Shown one piece after another: positions 1 to 7,099 of a DNA stretch of 8,317 nucleotides (position 1 is the stretch's first letter; each line of letters begins with the position of its first letter). This DNA is from Bacteroidota bacterium (GTDB lineage: Bacteria; Bacteroidota; Bacteroidia; Bacteroidales; WCHB1-69). Location of the stretch: positions 1 through 8,317 of the forward strand of contig JAEWNB010000094.1 in NCBI GenBank assembly GCA_023392945.1, written 5' to 3'. Made by a program: the position numbers and the translations under genes. The notes under the pieces are model-generated. The model saw only the letters and a list, made by a program, of their open reading frames with translations. It was not told the origin of the DNA and searched no databases.

Positions 1-1
1 T

Positions 2-17
2 AACCTGAGTTCGATTA
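2..17 (+). repeat. Left terminal inverted repeat of the IS982-family element
   Basis: AACCTGAGTTCGATTA matches the reverse complement of 1135-1150 over all 16 bases; similarity stops at the next base. The same sequence recurs at 8197-8212 as the left end of a second copy. Confidence 0.9.
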
Positions 18-109
18 ATATATTTTAATTCCAGCAAAAAAAAAAAATAATAAAATAGACGGCTATTCAAAGTGAAGAAAAAAGAGAAACAGGAAAAATG
101 ATTAATGTA

Positions 110-1021
110 CTAAAATAACACCAATTGATTGCTATTTTCTATATCAAAATGGATGGCAGGTTTTTTTGGAAAGAAACAATAGGCAGCAATTCCGGCAAGC
201 AAGTTGGTAATAAAGTTAGTAAAAGATCTGTGGCGTGAATGTTCTATTTGACAAATATTTTTTAACTCATCATTAACTGTTTCTATTACCGAACGCTTTC
301 TTAGCAATATTCTGTCTTTCAATTCCATAAGTGTGTTTTTCATATTATTTCTAATACCTGTGATTAAATGGATTCCATCAACAAATAGCAATTCCGTCAG
401 TTTCCGGCTAATGTAGCCTTTATCGGCATATAGTTTATCTCTGATTTTTTCGATAAAATTTTTATTTTTCAACGGTTCTCTATCATCCGTATTTCCGGGA
501 GTAATCACAAAATTAAGAATTTCTCCTTTATCATTGATTATGAGGTGTAACTTAAAACCATAAAACCATCCCATTGTACTTTTTCCTACTTCCGCCAATC
601 CTTTAAAAACTTTATTGCTTTTAATACGTTTGTTTTTACAGACACGTATTGGGGTTGAATCAACGTATGATATACCGGTACTCTCTCCCAAACAGCACAT
701 CTGAATTAATAGTGTCAGTGCAAGTGTCTCTTTTTGCATAAGTTCTACGAAACGATTGTAGGATACTGTTTTAGGAAAATAAGATTGTAAATGTTTTTGA
801 ACATATAACAGATAAAAATGCTTGAAATTTCTAAATGCCCCATAATGAAACATAATCATGATAGTAATGATTTCACTGTGGGATAATATTGGCTTCTTTC
901 TTACAATCTTTTTTCTGGTATTATCAGTTAAGGATTGGTTATCAAGAAATGAATAGAATTTTTTGCAAAAGTCATCTGCCAAATAAAAAATTTCTGTAAT
1001 TTTGTCATCGGTTATACTCAT
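110..1021 (-). CDS. IS982-family transposase, intact
   Basis: A DDE transposase of 303 residues that would carry out cut-and-paste movement of the surrounding IS by acting on its inverted repeats. Visible catalytic-core motifs are YVDSTPIRV (first Asp D121), LYADKGY (second Asp D200) and RSVIETVNDELK (Glu E247, within R243-x3-E247-x6-K254, the R(3)E(6)K part of the signature seen in related DDE families). The beta-strand region GFKLHLIINDKGEILNFV lies at 155-172, where IS982 enzymes have it. The N-terminal 110 residues are helical and basic, fitting DNA binding. Length is normal for the family and there is no internal stop or shift, so it is probably active. The ATG at 1021 is the first in frame; no Shine-Dalgarno is seen, as usual in Bacteroidota. 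I assign it to IS982 and not IS5/IS4 from overall resemblance to Porphyromonas-type IS982 transposases. Confidence 0.9.
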   Translation of the reverse strand: MSITDDKITEIFYLADDFCKKFYSFLDNQSLTDNTRKKIVRKKPILSHSEIITIMIMFHYGAFRNFKHFYLLYVQKHLQSYFPKTVSYNRFVELMQKETLALTLLIQMCCLGESTGISYVDSTPIRVCKNKRIKSNKVFKGLAEVGKSTMGWFYGFKLHLIINDKGEILNFVITPGNTDDREPLKNKNFIEKIRDKLYADKGYISRKLTELLFVDGIHLITGIRNNMKNTLMELKDRILLRKRSVIETVNDELKNICQIEHSRHRSFTNFITNLLAGIAAYCFFPKKPAIHFDIENSNQLVLF

Positions 1022-1053
1022 AGAATTGATGTTAATTGTTTGGTTATCAGCTA

Positions 1054-1061
1054 CAAAAGTA
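1054..1061 (-). promoter_or_regulatory. Possible -7 promoter box for the transposase
   Basis: Read on the minus strand, this is TACTTTTG, matching the Bacteroidota -7 consensus TAnnTTTG, 32 bases before the transposase ATG. I see no good TTTG -33 box upstream. Such boxes arise by chance in AT-rich DNA, so position is the main support. Confidence 0.35.
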
Positions 1062-1086
1062 CAAAAATTCTATGATATAACCTATT

Positions 1087-1106
1087 TTTTTAACTCTTTT
1101 TAACTC
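1087..1106 (+). repeat. Two tandem 10-bp subterminal repeats inside the IS
   Basis: TTTTTAACTC occurs twice head to tail, 44-63 bp inside the right end. The 10-bp period would put both copies on one DNA face, which could suit transposase end recognition. No equivalent pair is seen at the left end, so it could also be simple AT-rich slippage. Confidence 0.4.
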
Positions 1107-1134
1107 TTTAATTTATTGATTACTTGATGATTAA

Positions 1135-1150
1135 TAATCGAACTCAGGTT
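1135..1150 (-). repeat. Right terminal inverted repeat of the IS982-family element
   Basis: TAATCGAACTCAGGTT is the exact reverse complement of the left end. The last T (1150) is also the first base of the TTG codon that opens the remaining desulfurase reading frame, so IS and host gene meet here. Confidence 0.9.
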
Positions 1151-1653
1151 TGTATGTAAAAAACGGCTCTCTTTTTACGCCGTTAAACCTTGGCGGCAAA
1201 CAAGAAGCCGGCAGACGGGGCGGAACTGAAAATATCCCGGGCATCATAGGATTGGGCAAAGCAGCCGAAGTGGTAATGCGCGATGGTGAAAAATGGAATA
1301 CTAAACTGAAAATGCTGAAAGCAAAACTGAACGAAGGATTATTTTCTTCTATCGACCATATTCAAATTAATGGAAATCCGGAGCATTGCCTTTCGCAAAC
1401 CGTTAACATGTCTATTGAGGGGGTAGATGCCGAAACGCTGCTGGTGTGTCTGGATGCAAAGGGCATATCCGTCTCTTCGGGAGCTGCCTGCAATTCGGGT
1501 TCCCTTTCCCATGTGCTTCAGGCAATCGGAGTGGAGAAAAATCTGTTGCAATCCACCTTGCGAATAAGTCTGGGATATCACAACACCGAAGAAGATATAG
1601 ACTATACCGTTCGGCAAATGGGCGATATTGTTCATGCTATCAGAAAATTATAA
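1150..1653 (+). pseudogene. Cysteine desulfurase (NifS/IscS-like), C-terminal half only, cut by the IS
   Basis: This is the C-terminal part, about 167 residues, of a PLP-dependent cysteine desulfurase, an enzyme of about 380-400 residues that takes sulfur from L-cysteine as a persulfide for Fe-S clusters and thiolated tRNA. It opens at LYVKNG, which in intact relatives follows the GPKGxG segment. The GGKQEAGRRGGTEN motif (15-28) and the catalytic-cysteine loop SSGAACNSGS (Cys at 114) are present, as is the closing small domain. The N-terminal half with the PLP lysine, its His/Asp partners and the large-domain fold is absent: the IS end lies exactly at the first remaining codon. The fragment cannot be catalytic. 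The loop after the cysteine reads GSLSHVL where I expect GSxxPSHVL, so it appears one or two residues short. Any translation would start at TTG 1150 or inside. The DUF1573-rhodanese gene begins 49 bp downstream. The subtype (IscS, NifS or other) cannot be decided. Confidence 0.88.
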
Positions 1654-1702
1654 ACTGATACTTTTATAAATCAATTTAATTACCAAACCAAAATTAATTA
1701 TC

Positions 1703-2580
1703 ATGAAAAAGCTTTTATTTGTGTTGTGTTTTGTGAATGTTTGTGCGTTTGCTTTCGCGCAAACATCAAATGAGAATCCGTCTCCTAAACCTGTCATTAA
1801 ATTTTCCGAAACCACATACGATTTTGGAACTATTAACGAAGCCGACGGAAAAGTAAGTCATACGTATCAAGTAACCAATACCGGAAAGGCAGATCTGTTG
1901 ATTACGGATGTGCGCACCTCCTGTGGTTGTACGGTATCAGAATGGAGCAAAACACCCATAGCTCCGGGCAAAAAGGGGTTGTTACCGTGACCTATAATCC
2001 GGCAAACAGAATCGGGAACTTCAATAAAACCATTACGGTGAGCAATAATTCCGACGAAAGCAAAGTGACGTTGTCAATTAGGGGAAATGTTATTCGGACA
2101 CAGAAAGATGAGAGTAAAGCCAAGAACGGTTCCGACCAGTCACTCATGACCATTGCGCAATTGATAAAAGATGCACGTGAGGGAGTGGAATTTATTGGCA
2201 ACGAAGAACTGATAAAACGTATAAATGCTAATCCCAAGCTTGTTTTACTTGATGTACGCACAAAAGAAGAATATGATGCCGGCCATCTTAAAGGGGCAAC
2301 CTGGGTGGACAGAGGAGTTGCTGAATTTACGCTGGCTCGCACATTACGGGAACCCAACGCAGAAATAATTGTTTACTGCCAAAAAGGAAATCGTTCAGCT
2401 TTGGTAGTTAAAACCCTCCAGCGAATGGGCTATAAAAATGTAAAATCTCATGTCGGACTGGAAGAATGGATGAAAGCCGACCTTCCCATATATAATTTTT
2501 TAGGTGAAGTAAAAATGGTGAAACCACGTGAACTTAATGCTAATATTTATCCGATTGATTATTACATGGATAAGAAATAA
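1703..2580 (+). CDS. Exported DUF1573-rhodanese fusion protein, interrupted by a -1 frameshift
   Basis: The gene reads as two overlapping frames: 1703-1990 (stop TGA) and a second frame that continues to TAA at 2578-2580. Joined at about 1975 they give one protein of about 292 residues. Residues 1-19 form a signal peptide (MKK, hydrophobic core, AFA cleaved before Gln20) with no lipobox cysteine. Residues about 33-130 are a DUF1573 domain (YDFGTI, VTNTGKADL, SCGCTV, then VTVTYNP and VTLSIRGNV). Residues about 160-262 are a rhodanese domain with LLDVRTKEEYDAGH and the active-site loop CQKGNRS (catalytic Cys about 226). Such a protein would handle sulfane sulfur in the periplasm or at the cell surface; the real substrate is unknown. 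The break lies at GGC AAA AAG GGG: restoring one A, or slipping back one base, yields the family sequence GKKGVVTVTY exactly. It may be a sequencing error, a true mutation or recoding. A desulfurase remnant lies just upstream. Confidence 0.85.
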
Positions 2581-2672
2581 GGTTATGAAAGAGACTTCCT
2601 GTTTGCTTTTGCAACGGATGCTTATGAATAAAATCCGACTTTGCGAAAATACTTACAGAACAAGTAAAAAAT

Positions 2673-2705
2673 AAAAAAAAGAGAGCCGTTATAGCGGCTC
2701 TCTTT
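2673..2705 (-). terminator. Rho-independent terminator of the radA-OPT-pqqD cluster
   Basis: Perfect 11-bp arms (AAAGAGAGCCG at 2678-2688, its complement at 2695-2705) enclose a 6-base loop. On the minus strand the stem is followed by an uninterrupted T run (complement of eight A at 2673-2680), the classic intrinsic form, 27 bases past the PqqD stop. On the plus strand only TTT ends the stem, so it would serve the convergent rhodanese gene weakly at best. Confidence 0.88.
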
Positions 2706-2731
2706 GGTGATAAATCATGATATTTTATCCT

Positions 2732-3079
2732 TTATTCGGCAAATTTGATAAAACCACTTCGGTAGAGTTGTGTCATGTAGGTTGAAACTCTGTACTGATA
2801 GTTCTCCTCATTGTTGAAATGGTCTGCCAGCAGTTCGGCAATCTCTTTTACGGTGCGTTTTCCGTCAATAAGATTCCACACTGCCGTGCCATGTTCTTCC
2901 AAATTGATATAAATATTTGGCTTTTTGTTTTTAGGAACAAAATATTTCATCATAAACTTGCTCTTGAATCGGGGAAAGACAAGTTGAATATTCCCGTTGT
3001 CGCAAAGTTCAGTCCTGATATTTTCATTGGGCTGAGGAATCATCTCGAAGAGGTTTTTCTCTTTTTCTTTCTTTTTCAT
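2732..3079 (-). CDS. PqqD-family protein
   Basis: A small soluble protein of 115 residues matching the PqqD fold (PF05402). The diagnostic stretch is INLEEHGTAVWNLIDGKRTV (58-77) followed by KEIAELLADHF (78-88), which parallels the family's LDxxGxxIWxLLDGxxTVxEIxxxL pattern. The first 12 residues are very lysine-rich; residues about 28-57 look like short beta strands. In PQQ and RiPP pathways PqqD domains bind a precursor peptide and present it to a radical-SAM enzyme, but no such enzyme or precursor is visible here, so that role should not be assumed. It begins 23 bases after the OPT transporter stop and is the last gene before a strong terminator, so it is probably co-transcribed with and functionally tied to the transporter. 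I recall similar OPT/PqqD neighbours in other Bacteroidales. The start is ATG at 3079; no Shine-Dalgarno is seen. Confidence 0.82.
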   Translation of the reverse strand: MKKKEKEKNLFEMIPQPNENIRTELCDNGNIQLVFPRFKSKFMMKYFVPKNKKPNIYINLEEHGTAVWNLIDGKRTVKEIAELLADHFNNEENYQYRVSTYMTQLYRSGFIKFAE

Positions 3080-3102
3080 TGTCGATAATGGAAATGGTCA
3101 GT

Positions 3103-5124
3103 TTATATTTTTTGAGATCTTTTCAAAGGAATTCTTACCAGTGCAAAAGCAATGACAACCAAAATGGCAAGTCCTATCAGATAAGATGGATTTTCCATCG
3201 GGATAAGATCGGAGAAGAGAATTCCGAAAAGGGCAAATATGGCCACGATCAAACCCATGAGGGCTTCGCCGGCAATCATACCCGAAGCTAACAAAATACC
3301 GGTGTTTTCTGACATGGCAAGTTGTGTTTCGTTAAAATTCTTTTTCTTGGTGTACATATCCAACAACCCTTTGATAAGACCACCGGTGAAGATGGCAAAT
3401 ACGGTGGTGAGCGGTAAATACATTCCGACAAAAATCAACATCGGGCTTTTGACACCCATCAGGATTAGGGCAAGACAGAGGAGCATCCCGGCAATAATCA
3501 ATATCCAGGTCATGGTGTTGTTAACCACTGCTTGTGCCAATACCGACATCAGGAAAGCCTGAGGAGCAGGGAGGGCATCGCTTCCGAAACCACCCTGATA
3601 GCCTTCGCTGGCACCCATAATAATGTCGGCCTGATTTAGGATAATCAATACTCCGAACATGACAAATCCGGCAATTACCACTCCGATAATATCTCCAATC
3701 TGCATCTTCCAGGGGGTACCGCCGAGAATATGTCCGGCTTTTAAATCCTGAAACATCTCACCGCCTACAGCAGCTGCAACGCAGACAATGGCGGCAATGC
3801 CCAAAACAGCAGCTACTCCGCCGCTCTCGCTGTTAACACCACATAAAACAAGAATGAGTGCCGTGATTACCAAAGCGGTAATGGTGAGTCCGCTGATAGG
3901 ATTGTTGCTGGAACCGATGATGCCGACAAGATATCCTGAAACGGCGGCAAAGAAAAAGGCCAGCACAATCATGATGGTTGCGGCGACGATGCCGACAAGC
4001 AAAGAAGTTTTGAAGATGAAGAAAGTGATACAGAAGGTGGCAACGGCAGCCAAACAGATGCCGATTAATATCCAGGTTGCTTTTAAATCTTTTTCTGTAC
4101 GGGGTACATTTTCTGAAGCAGCACCTGCAGCGCGTTTTAAATCCTTTACAGAACGACCTAAACCGGTGGCAAGGCTTTCACGCATACGATATAAAGTGAA
4201 ACATGCAGCAAGCAACATTCCTCCAATGGCTACGATTCGGACAATAGATTGCCAAACGGTGTTGGCAGCAAGAATGCCGGCTTCAACAGATTCAGGATCG
4301 GCAATGTTGTTCTTGGCGGCAAGGTCGGCAATGTAAGTAGGACCGAAAATAGCCAGCAACAGTGGTACCAGCAATCCCCAGGCGATGAGCGCTCCGCTAA
4401 AGTTGAGAGAAGCCAAACGGGGTCCGATGATGTAACCTACACCCAGAAAGGCAGGGCTGATGTTTGGTCCGGCGGCAAGAAAACCTCCTTTGACAGTATG
4501 TCCGCTGGTCAGCGTGGCAAAACCGGTAGTGAGGAATGTCTTAAAGCCGATGGCAAAAAGTTTTAAAGAGCCGGCAGCACTTACAAGGGCTCCACCCAAC
4601 ATGGCGAGTACCAGATATTTGGATCCGCCTGAACTGTTACGTCCGCTCTTGTGAATTTCGGCAGCAGCTACGCTTTCCGGAAACGGTAAATCCTTGTCTT
4701 CTACCATAACGCGACGGAGCAGGGCGACAAACAAAACGCCTAAGATACCGCCGACGATAAGGATTAGAGAAGCAATGAGATAACTGTTGATAGAAGAAAA
4801 TTCCTCTCCGCTCCAAACACCTGAAATGTAAAAAGCAGGCAGCGTGAAGATTGCCCCGGCAGCAACCGACTCACCAATAGAGCCGACAGTACGGGTGAAA
4901 TTTTCTTCCAGAATGCTCCCTTTGAAAAATCTTAAAACAGCCATTCCAATAACGGCAGCCGGATAGGTGGCAGCAATGGTCATCCCCGCTTTTAAACCGA
5001 GATAGGCATTGGCAGCTCCCAGGACAACAGCCAGAATAAGCCCGATGAACAAGGCTCTGAATGTGAATTCTTTCATGTTGGTCTCTGCCGACACGAAAGG
5101 TTGAAAGGTACTTTTGTTTTCCAT
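3103..5124 (-). CDS. OPT-family oligopeptide transporter
   Basis: An integral inner-membrane protein of 673 residues of the OPT superfamily (prokaryotic branch, TIGR00733-like), which brings in peptides by cation symport; the substrate cannot be read from sequence. It is hydrophobic throughout, with roughly 14-16 candidate membrane helices. Recognisable motifs are LGLKAGMTIAATYPAAVIGM (42-61), LPFPESVAAAEIHKSG (146-161), GSSNNPISGLT (404-414), GGEMFQDLKAGHILGG (454-469) and SENTGILLASGMIAGEALMG (605-624). A charged loop (about 313-348) separates the two halves. Length is in the normal range for the family, with no truncation. The ATG at 5124 is chosen because the helix-1 region starts about 20 residues later and radA ends 44 bp upstream. 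It is followed at 23 bp by the PqqD-family gene. Oligopeptide uptake would suit an asaccharolytic or proteolytic bacterium, which is inference only. Confidence 0.93.
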   Translation of the reverse strand: MENKSTFQPFVSAETNMKEFTFRALFIGLILAVVLGAANAYLGLKAGMTIAATYPAAVIGMAVLRFFKGSILEENFTRTVGSIGESVAAGAIFTLPAFYISGVWSGEEFSSINSYLIASLILIVGGILGVLFVALLRRVMVEDKDLPFPESVAAAEIHKSGRNSSGGSKYLVLAMLGGALVSAAGSLKLFAIGFKTFLTTGFATLTSGHTVKGGFLAAGPNISPAFLGVGYIIGPRLASLNFSGALIAWGLLVPLLLAIFGPTYIADLAAKNNIADPESVEAGILAANTVWQSIVRIVAIGGMLLAACFTLYRMRESLATGLGRSVKDLKRAAGAASENVPRTEKDLKATWILIGICLAAVATFCITFFIFKTSLLVGIVAATIMIVLAFFFAAVSGYLVGIIGSSNNPISGLTITALVITALILVLCGVNSESGGVAAVLGIAAIVCVAAAVGGEMFQDLKAGHILGGTPWKMQIGDIIGVVIAGFVMFGVLIILNQADIIMGASEGYQGGFGSDALPAPQAFLMSVLAQAVVNNTMTWILIIAGMLLCLALILMGVKSPMLIFVGMYLPLTTVFAIFTGGLIKGLLDMYTKKKNFNETQLAMSENTGILLASGMIAGEALMGLIVAIFALFGILFSDLIPMENPSYLIGLAILVVIAFALVRIPLKRSQKI

Positions 5125-5168
5125 ATTAATATGTTTTTTTATTGAGAAATTATATTGGTAAAAAATTG

Positions 5169-6539
5169 TTATTCAAATAACTGATTAAAAATCTCCTCTA
5201 CTTTTCCGATGGGAATCAGCTTAATGGAAAGATGATCCCTTTTGATTCCCTTGAGATTGTATTTGGAAAGAAACATTCTGCTGAAGCCCAGCTTGTCGGC
5301 TTCGGCAATGCGTTGCTCAATCCGCGTCACCGGTCTGATTTCGCCGCTCAGGCCCATCTCTCCGGCAAAGCAAGTCTTGGTGTCAATGGCAATGTCGGTG
5401 GCCGACGACAGAATGGCAGCCACAATGGCGAGATTGATAGCCGTGTCCTCCACATGGATGCCCCCTGCAATATTCAGAAACACATCCTTGGCTCCCAGCT
5501 TAAACTGACACCGTTTCTCCAGTACCGCCAGAAGCATATTCATTCGTCGCAAGTCGTAGCCCGTAGCGGAACGTTGTGGCATGCCGTAAACTGCCGAGCT
5601 AACCAGTGCTTGTGTTTCAATCATAATCGGGCGGTTGCCTTCAAGGATGGCGGCAATGGCACTGCCACTGAAATCCTCATCTCTTTGCGAAATCAGGATC
5701 TCGGAGGGGTTGCGAACCTCTCTAAGTCCTTCACCTGTCATCTCAAAAATGCCCAACTCCGAGGTAGAGCCAAATCGGTTTTTGATACACCTTACAATCC
5801 GGTAGCCGTAATGTTGGTCGCCTTCAAACTGCAAAACCGTATCTACAATATGTTCCAGTATTTTAGGACCCGCTAAGGAGCCGTCTTTGGTAATATGTCC
5901 GATCAAAAAGACAGGAATGGCAGTACTTTTTGCCAGATGCTGAAATTCGGCGGCACACTCTTTTATCTGCGATATCGAACCTCCTGCCGAATCGAGCAGG
6001 TTGCTCTGCAAAGTCTGAATGGAATCCACAATCAGCAAATCCGGTTTCAGATTTTGAACATGCTTGAAAATCTCCTGGGTATTGGTCTCGGTGAGGATAT
6101 AACATTCCTTATTGCGAGTGGCAGGCGAGAGTCTTTCGGAACGCATCTTCAACTGGTTGTCACTTTCTTCACCCGAAATATAAAGCACTTTCACTTTCTT
6201 CATGGCAAGCGCCATCTGGAGCAACAGTGTTGATTTTCCGATACCCGGTTCGCCGCCAAGCAGCACAATAGAACCGGCCACGATACCCCCTCCCAGCACC
6301 GTGTCAAGTTCCTGAAAACCGGAACTGAGGCGTGGAATTTCGAGCAGGGATATCTCATCAATAAGCTTAGGTATCGATTGAATCGGATTGGCAATGGCAC
6401 GACCTTTGGTGCTTTCCGGACGCTCAATCACCTCCTCTTCAAAACTATTCCATTCCCCGCACGAGGGACATCTGCCCATCCATTGAGTTGACTGTGCCCC
6501 GCAATTTCTACAGAAAAACTGAGATTTGGATTTTGCCAT
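5169..6539 (-). CDS. radA: DNA repair protein RadA (Sms)
   Basis: RadA/Sms is a RecA-like hexameric ATPase that drives branch migration of recombination intermediates in the cytoplasm. The 456-residue product has every family hallmark: an N-terminal C4 zinc finger (C10, C13, C24, C27 in CRNCG and CPSCGEW), Walker A GGEPGIGKST (95-104, Lys102), Walker B LLIVDSIQT with D172, the RadA-specific KNRFGSTSELG (253-263), and a C-terminal Lon-protease-like domain (about 300-450; NIAGGIHVEDTAINLA, GEMGLSGEIRPV) without proteolytic function in known members. Length is typical and there are no disruptions. The ATG at 6539 places the zinc finger at the expected position. It is the first gene of the probable minus-strand transcript with the OPT transporter and PqqD. 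That grouping gives no obvious functional link. A single-copy housekeeping gene like this argues that the window is chromosomal. Confidence 0.97.
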   Translation of the reverse strand: MAKSKSQFFCRNCGAQSTQWMGRCPSCGEWNSFEEEVIERPESTKGRAIANPIQSIPKLIDEISLLEIPRLSSGFQELDTVLGGGIVAGSIVLLGGEPGIGKSTLLLQMALAMKKVKVLYISGEESDNQLKMRSERLSPATRNKECYILTETNTQEIFKHVQNLKPDLLIVDSIQTLQSNLLDSAGGSISQIKECAAEFQHLAKSTAIPVFLIGHITKDGSLAGPKILEHIVDTVLQFEGDQHYGYRIVRCIKNRFGSTSELGIFEMTGEGLREVRNPSEILISQRDEDFSGSAIAAILEGNRPIMIETQALVSSAVYGMPQRSATGYDLRRMNMLLAVLEKRCQFKLGAKDVFLNIAGGIHVEDTAINLAIVAAILSSATDIAIDTKTCFAGEMGLSGEIRPVTRIEQRIAEADKLGFSRMFLSKYNLKGIKRDHLSIKLIPIGKVEEIFNQLFE

Positions 6540-6578
6540 TTATTGAGTATCGGGTTTAGGTTTCTTTTTTGAAAGTTG

Positions 6579-6608
6579 CAAAGTTAAAATTATTTTCTTT
6601 TATGGAAA
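6579..6608 (-). promoter_or_regulatory. Candidate Bacteroidota-type promoter for radA
   Basis: On the minus strand TAACTTTG (6579-6586) is a full match to the TAnnTTTG -7 box, and TTTC (6605-6608) sits 18 bases upstream, where the -33 TTTG box belongs (one mismatch). Transcription would start near 6572, leaving a leader of about 30 bases before the radA ATG. It is the best promoter-like pair in the window. Confidence 0.5.
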
Positions 6609-6642
6609 TCATTTTTTATTTTTTATCTCATATAGCTGTAAA

Positions 6643-6858
6643 TTAATAAGGATGATCTTTTTCTTTTGGCCGCCCCGGCTTGTTGGGCGTGTGCAAAACT
6701 CGGATTGTCCGCTCACTCAATTCTATGATATTATAATTTTTTAGTACTTTTGTCTGAACTCCTTTAAATAATTGATAATCATCAATGTTAAAATCTTTTG
6801 TTCCCCTATATTTTGATTGATTGAACAATAAAACTTCTTGAAACTTCGAGATTTTTCA
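6643..6858 (-). pseudogene. Unrecognised small reading frame, possible 3' remnant of a gene
   Basis: On the minus strand a frame is open from the TGA at 6858-6856 to TAA at 6645-6643, about 70 codons, with no ATG near its start; a TTG at 6828 would give 61 residues. The end reads ELSERTIRVLHTP, NKPGRPKEKDHPY, more GC-rich and more protein-like than the front. I do not recognise the family. The C-terminal GRPKEK patch is reminiscent of transposase or DNA-binding tails, but that is a guess. A different frame from ATG 6886 (48 codons) overlaps the front, so the true frame is unclear and the locus may be non-coding. It lies 104 bp upstream of radA in the same orientation. Confidence 0.3.
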
Positions 6859-6862
6859 AGAA
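6835..6862. repeat. 9-bp inverted repeat (hairpin) in the radA upstream region
   Basis: TTCTTGAAA (6835-6843) pairs perfectly with TTTCAAGAA (6854-6862) around a 10-base loop. No T run follows on either strand, so it is not a standard terminator. It overlaps the front of the unrecognised reading frame. Confidence 0.5.
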
Positions 6863-6957
6863 TCAAGAAGAATTTACAAAAATCCATTTAAACATAATTC
6901 ACCTGATGACGGGGTGGTCGTGTTGCGAACCGTAATTATTTGTAGATTGGTTCGTTC

Positions 6958-6985
6958 GTAGAGACGCAAAATCTTGCGTCTCTAC
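6958..6985. repeat. 28-bp palindrome of the GTAGAGACGCAA type
   Basis: Perfect 12-bp arms GTAGAGACGCAA and TTGCGTCTCTAC enclose AATC; one base change (A to G at 6970) would make the whole 28 bp palindromic. From memory, GTAGAGACG-type palindromes are dispersed intergenic repeats in Bacteroidota and Cyanobacteria. No gene is adjacent. Confidence 0.8.
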
Positions 6986-6988
6986 TGA

Positions 6989-7020
6989 TTCCCGGCAAGT
7001 TCGCAGAACATTGCCGGGAA
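6989..7020. repeat. Long hairpin, 14 paired bases with one bulge
   Basis: TTCCCGGCAA (6989-6998) pairs with TTGCCGGGAA (7011-7020). GTTC (6999-7002) then pairs with GAAC (7006-7009) around a 3-base loop, with A7010 bulged. It is GC-rich and stable compared with its AT-rich surroundings and starts 3 bases after the preceding palindrome. It lacks a following T run, so it is a repeat structure and not a standard terminator. Confidence 0.75.
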
Positions 7021-7048
7021 ATACGTGGCAGAAGAGATTATCGGCAAT

Positions 7049-7066
7049 TATTCCCGGAAGGGAATA
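7049..7066. repeat. 18-bp palindromic hairpin with GGAA loop
   Basis: TATTCCC and GGGAATA flank GGAA. It shares its core pattern TTCC-C-GGAA-GG-GAA with the next palindrome at 7100-7121, suggesting both come from one repeat family. Confidence 0.7.
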
Positions 7067-7099
7067 CAGCTTGGTAGCATTGAGATTCCGAAAAAATCA

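Larger units (their letters stand above)
2..1150 (-). mobile_element. Complete IS982-family insertion sequence (about 1149 bp)
   Basis: The element is bounded by perfect 16-bp inverted repeats (AACCTGAGTTCGATTA at 2-17, its reverse complement at 1135-1150) and carries one transposase gene on the minus strand. Non-coding ends are about 108 bp on the left and 129 bp on the right, which I think makes it slightly longer than a typical IS982 element. The right subterminal part contains two tandem copies of TTTTTAACTC (1087-1106), a candidate transposase-binding repeat. The right end sits inside a cysteine desulfurase gene. The exact outer boundary is uncertain by about one base because T flanks both ends. 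Only one base of left flank is visible, so a target duplication cannot be tested at this copy alone. The family call rests on the transposase. Confidence 0.88.

Noticed and set aside
1659..1666. TACTTTTA as a -7 box for the DUF1573-rhodanese gene
   Set aside because: It misses the final G of TAnnTTTG and has no -33 partner; co-transcription with the desulfurase is as likely.
1992..2357. 121-codon minus-strand frame opposite the rhodanese gene
   Set aside because: It overlaps the DUF1573 and rhodanese domains antisense and resembles no known protein.
2581..2672. Short frames between the rhodanese stop and the terminator
   Set aside because: Nothing coding-like or structured is seen; it is an ordinary convergent intergenic gap.
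3788..4336. Plus-strand open frames inside the OPT gene (also 4249-4566, 3239-3562)
   Set aside because: These are antisense shadows of a well-conserved membrane protein gene with low-complexity products.
5232..5876. 214-codon plus-strand frame opposite radA
   Set aside because: It is antisense to conserved radA motifs and has no recognisable family features.
6719..6733. 13-bp match (AATTCTATGATAT) to the IS interior at about 1067-1079
   Set aside because: The match is short and AT-rich and does not extend to an IS end, so it is probably chance.
6745..6752. Plus-strand TACTTTTG promoter box
   Set aside because: It matches TAnnTTTG but lacks a -33 box and leads only into the repeat region; such matches are expected by chance in AT-rich sequence.
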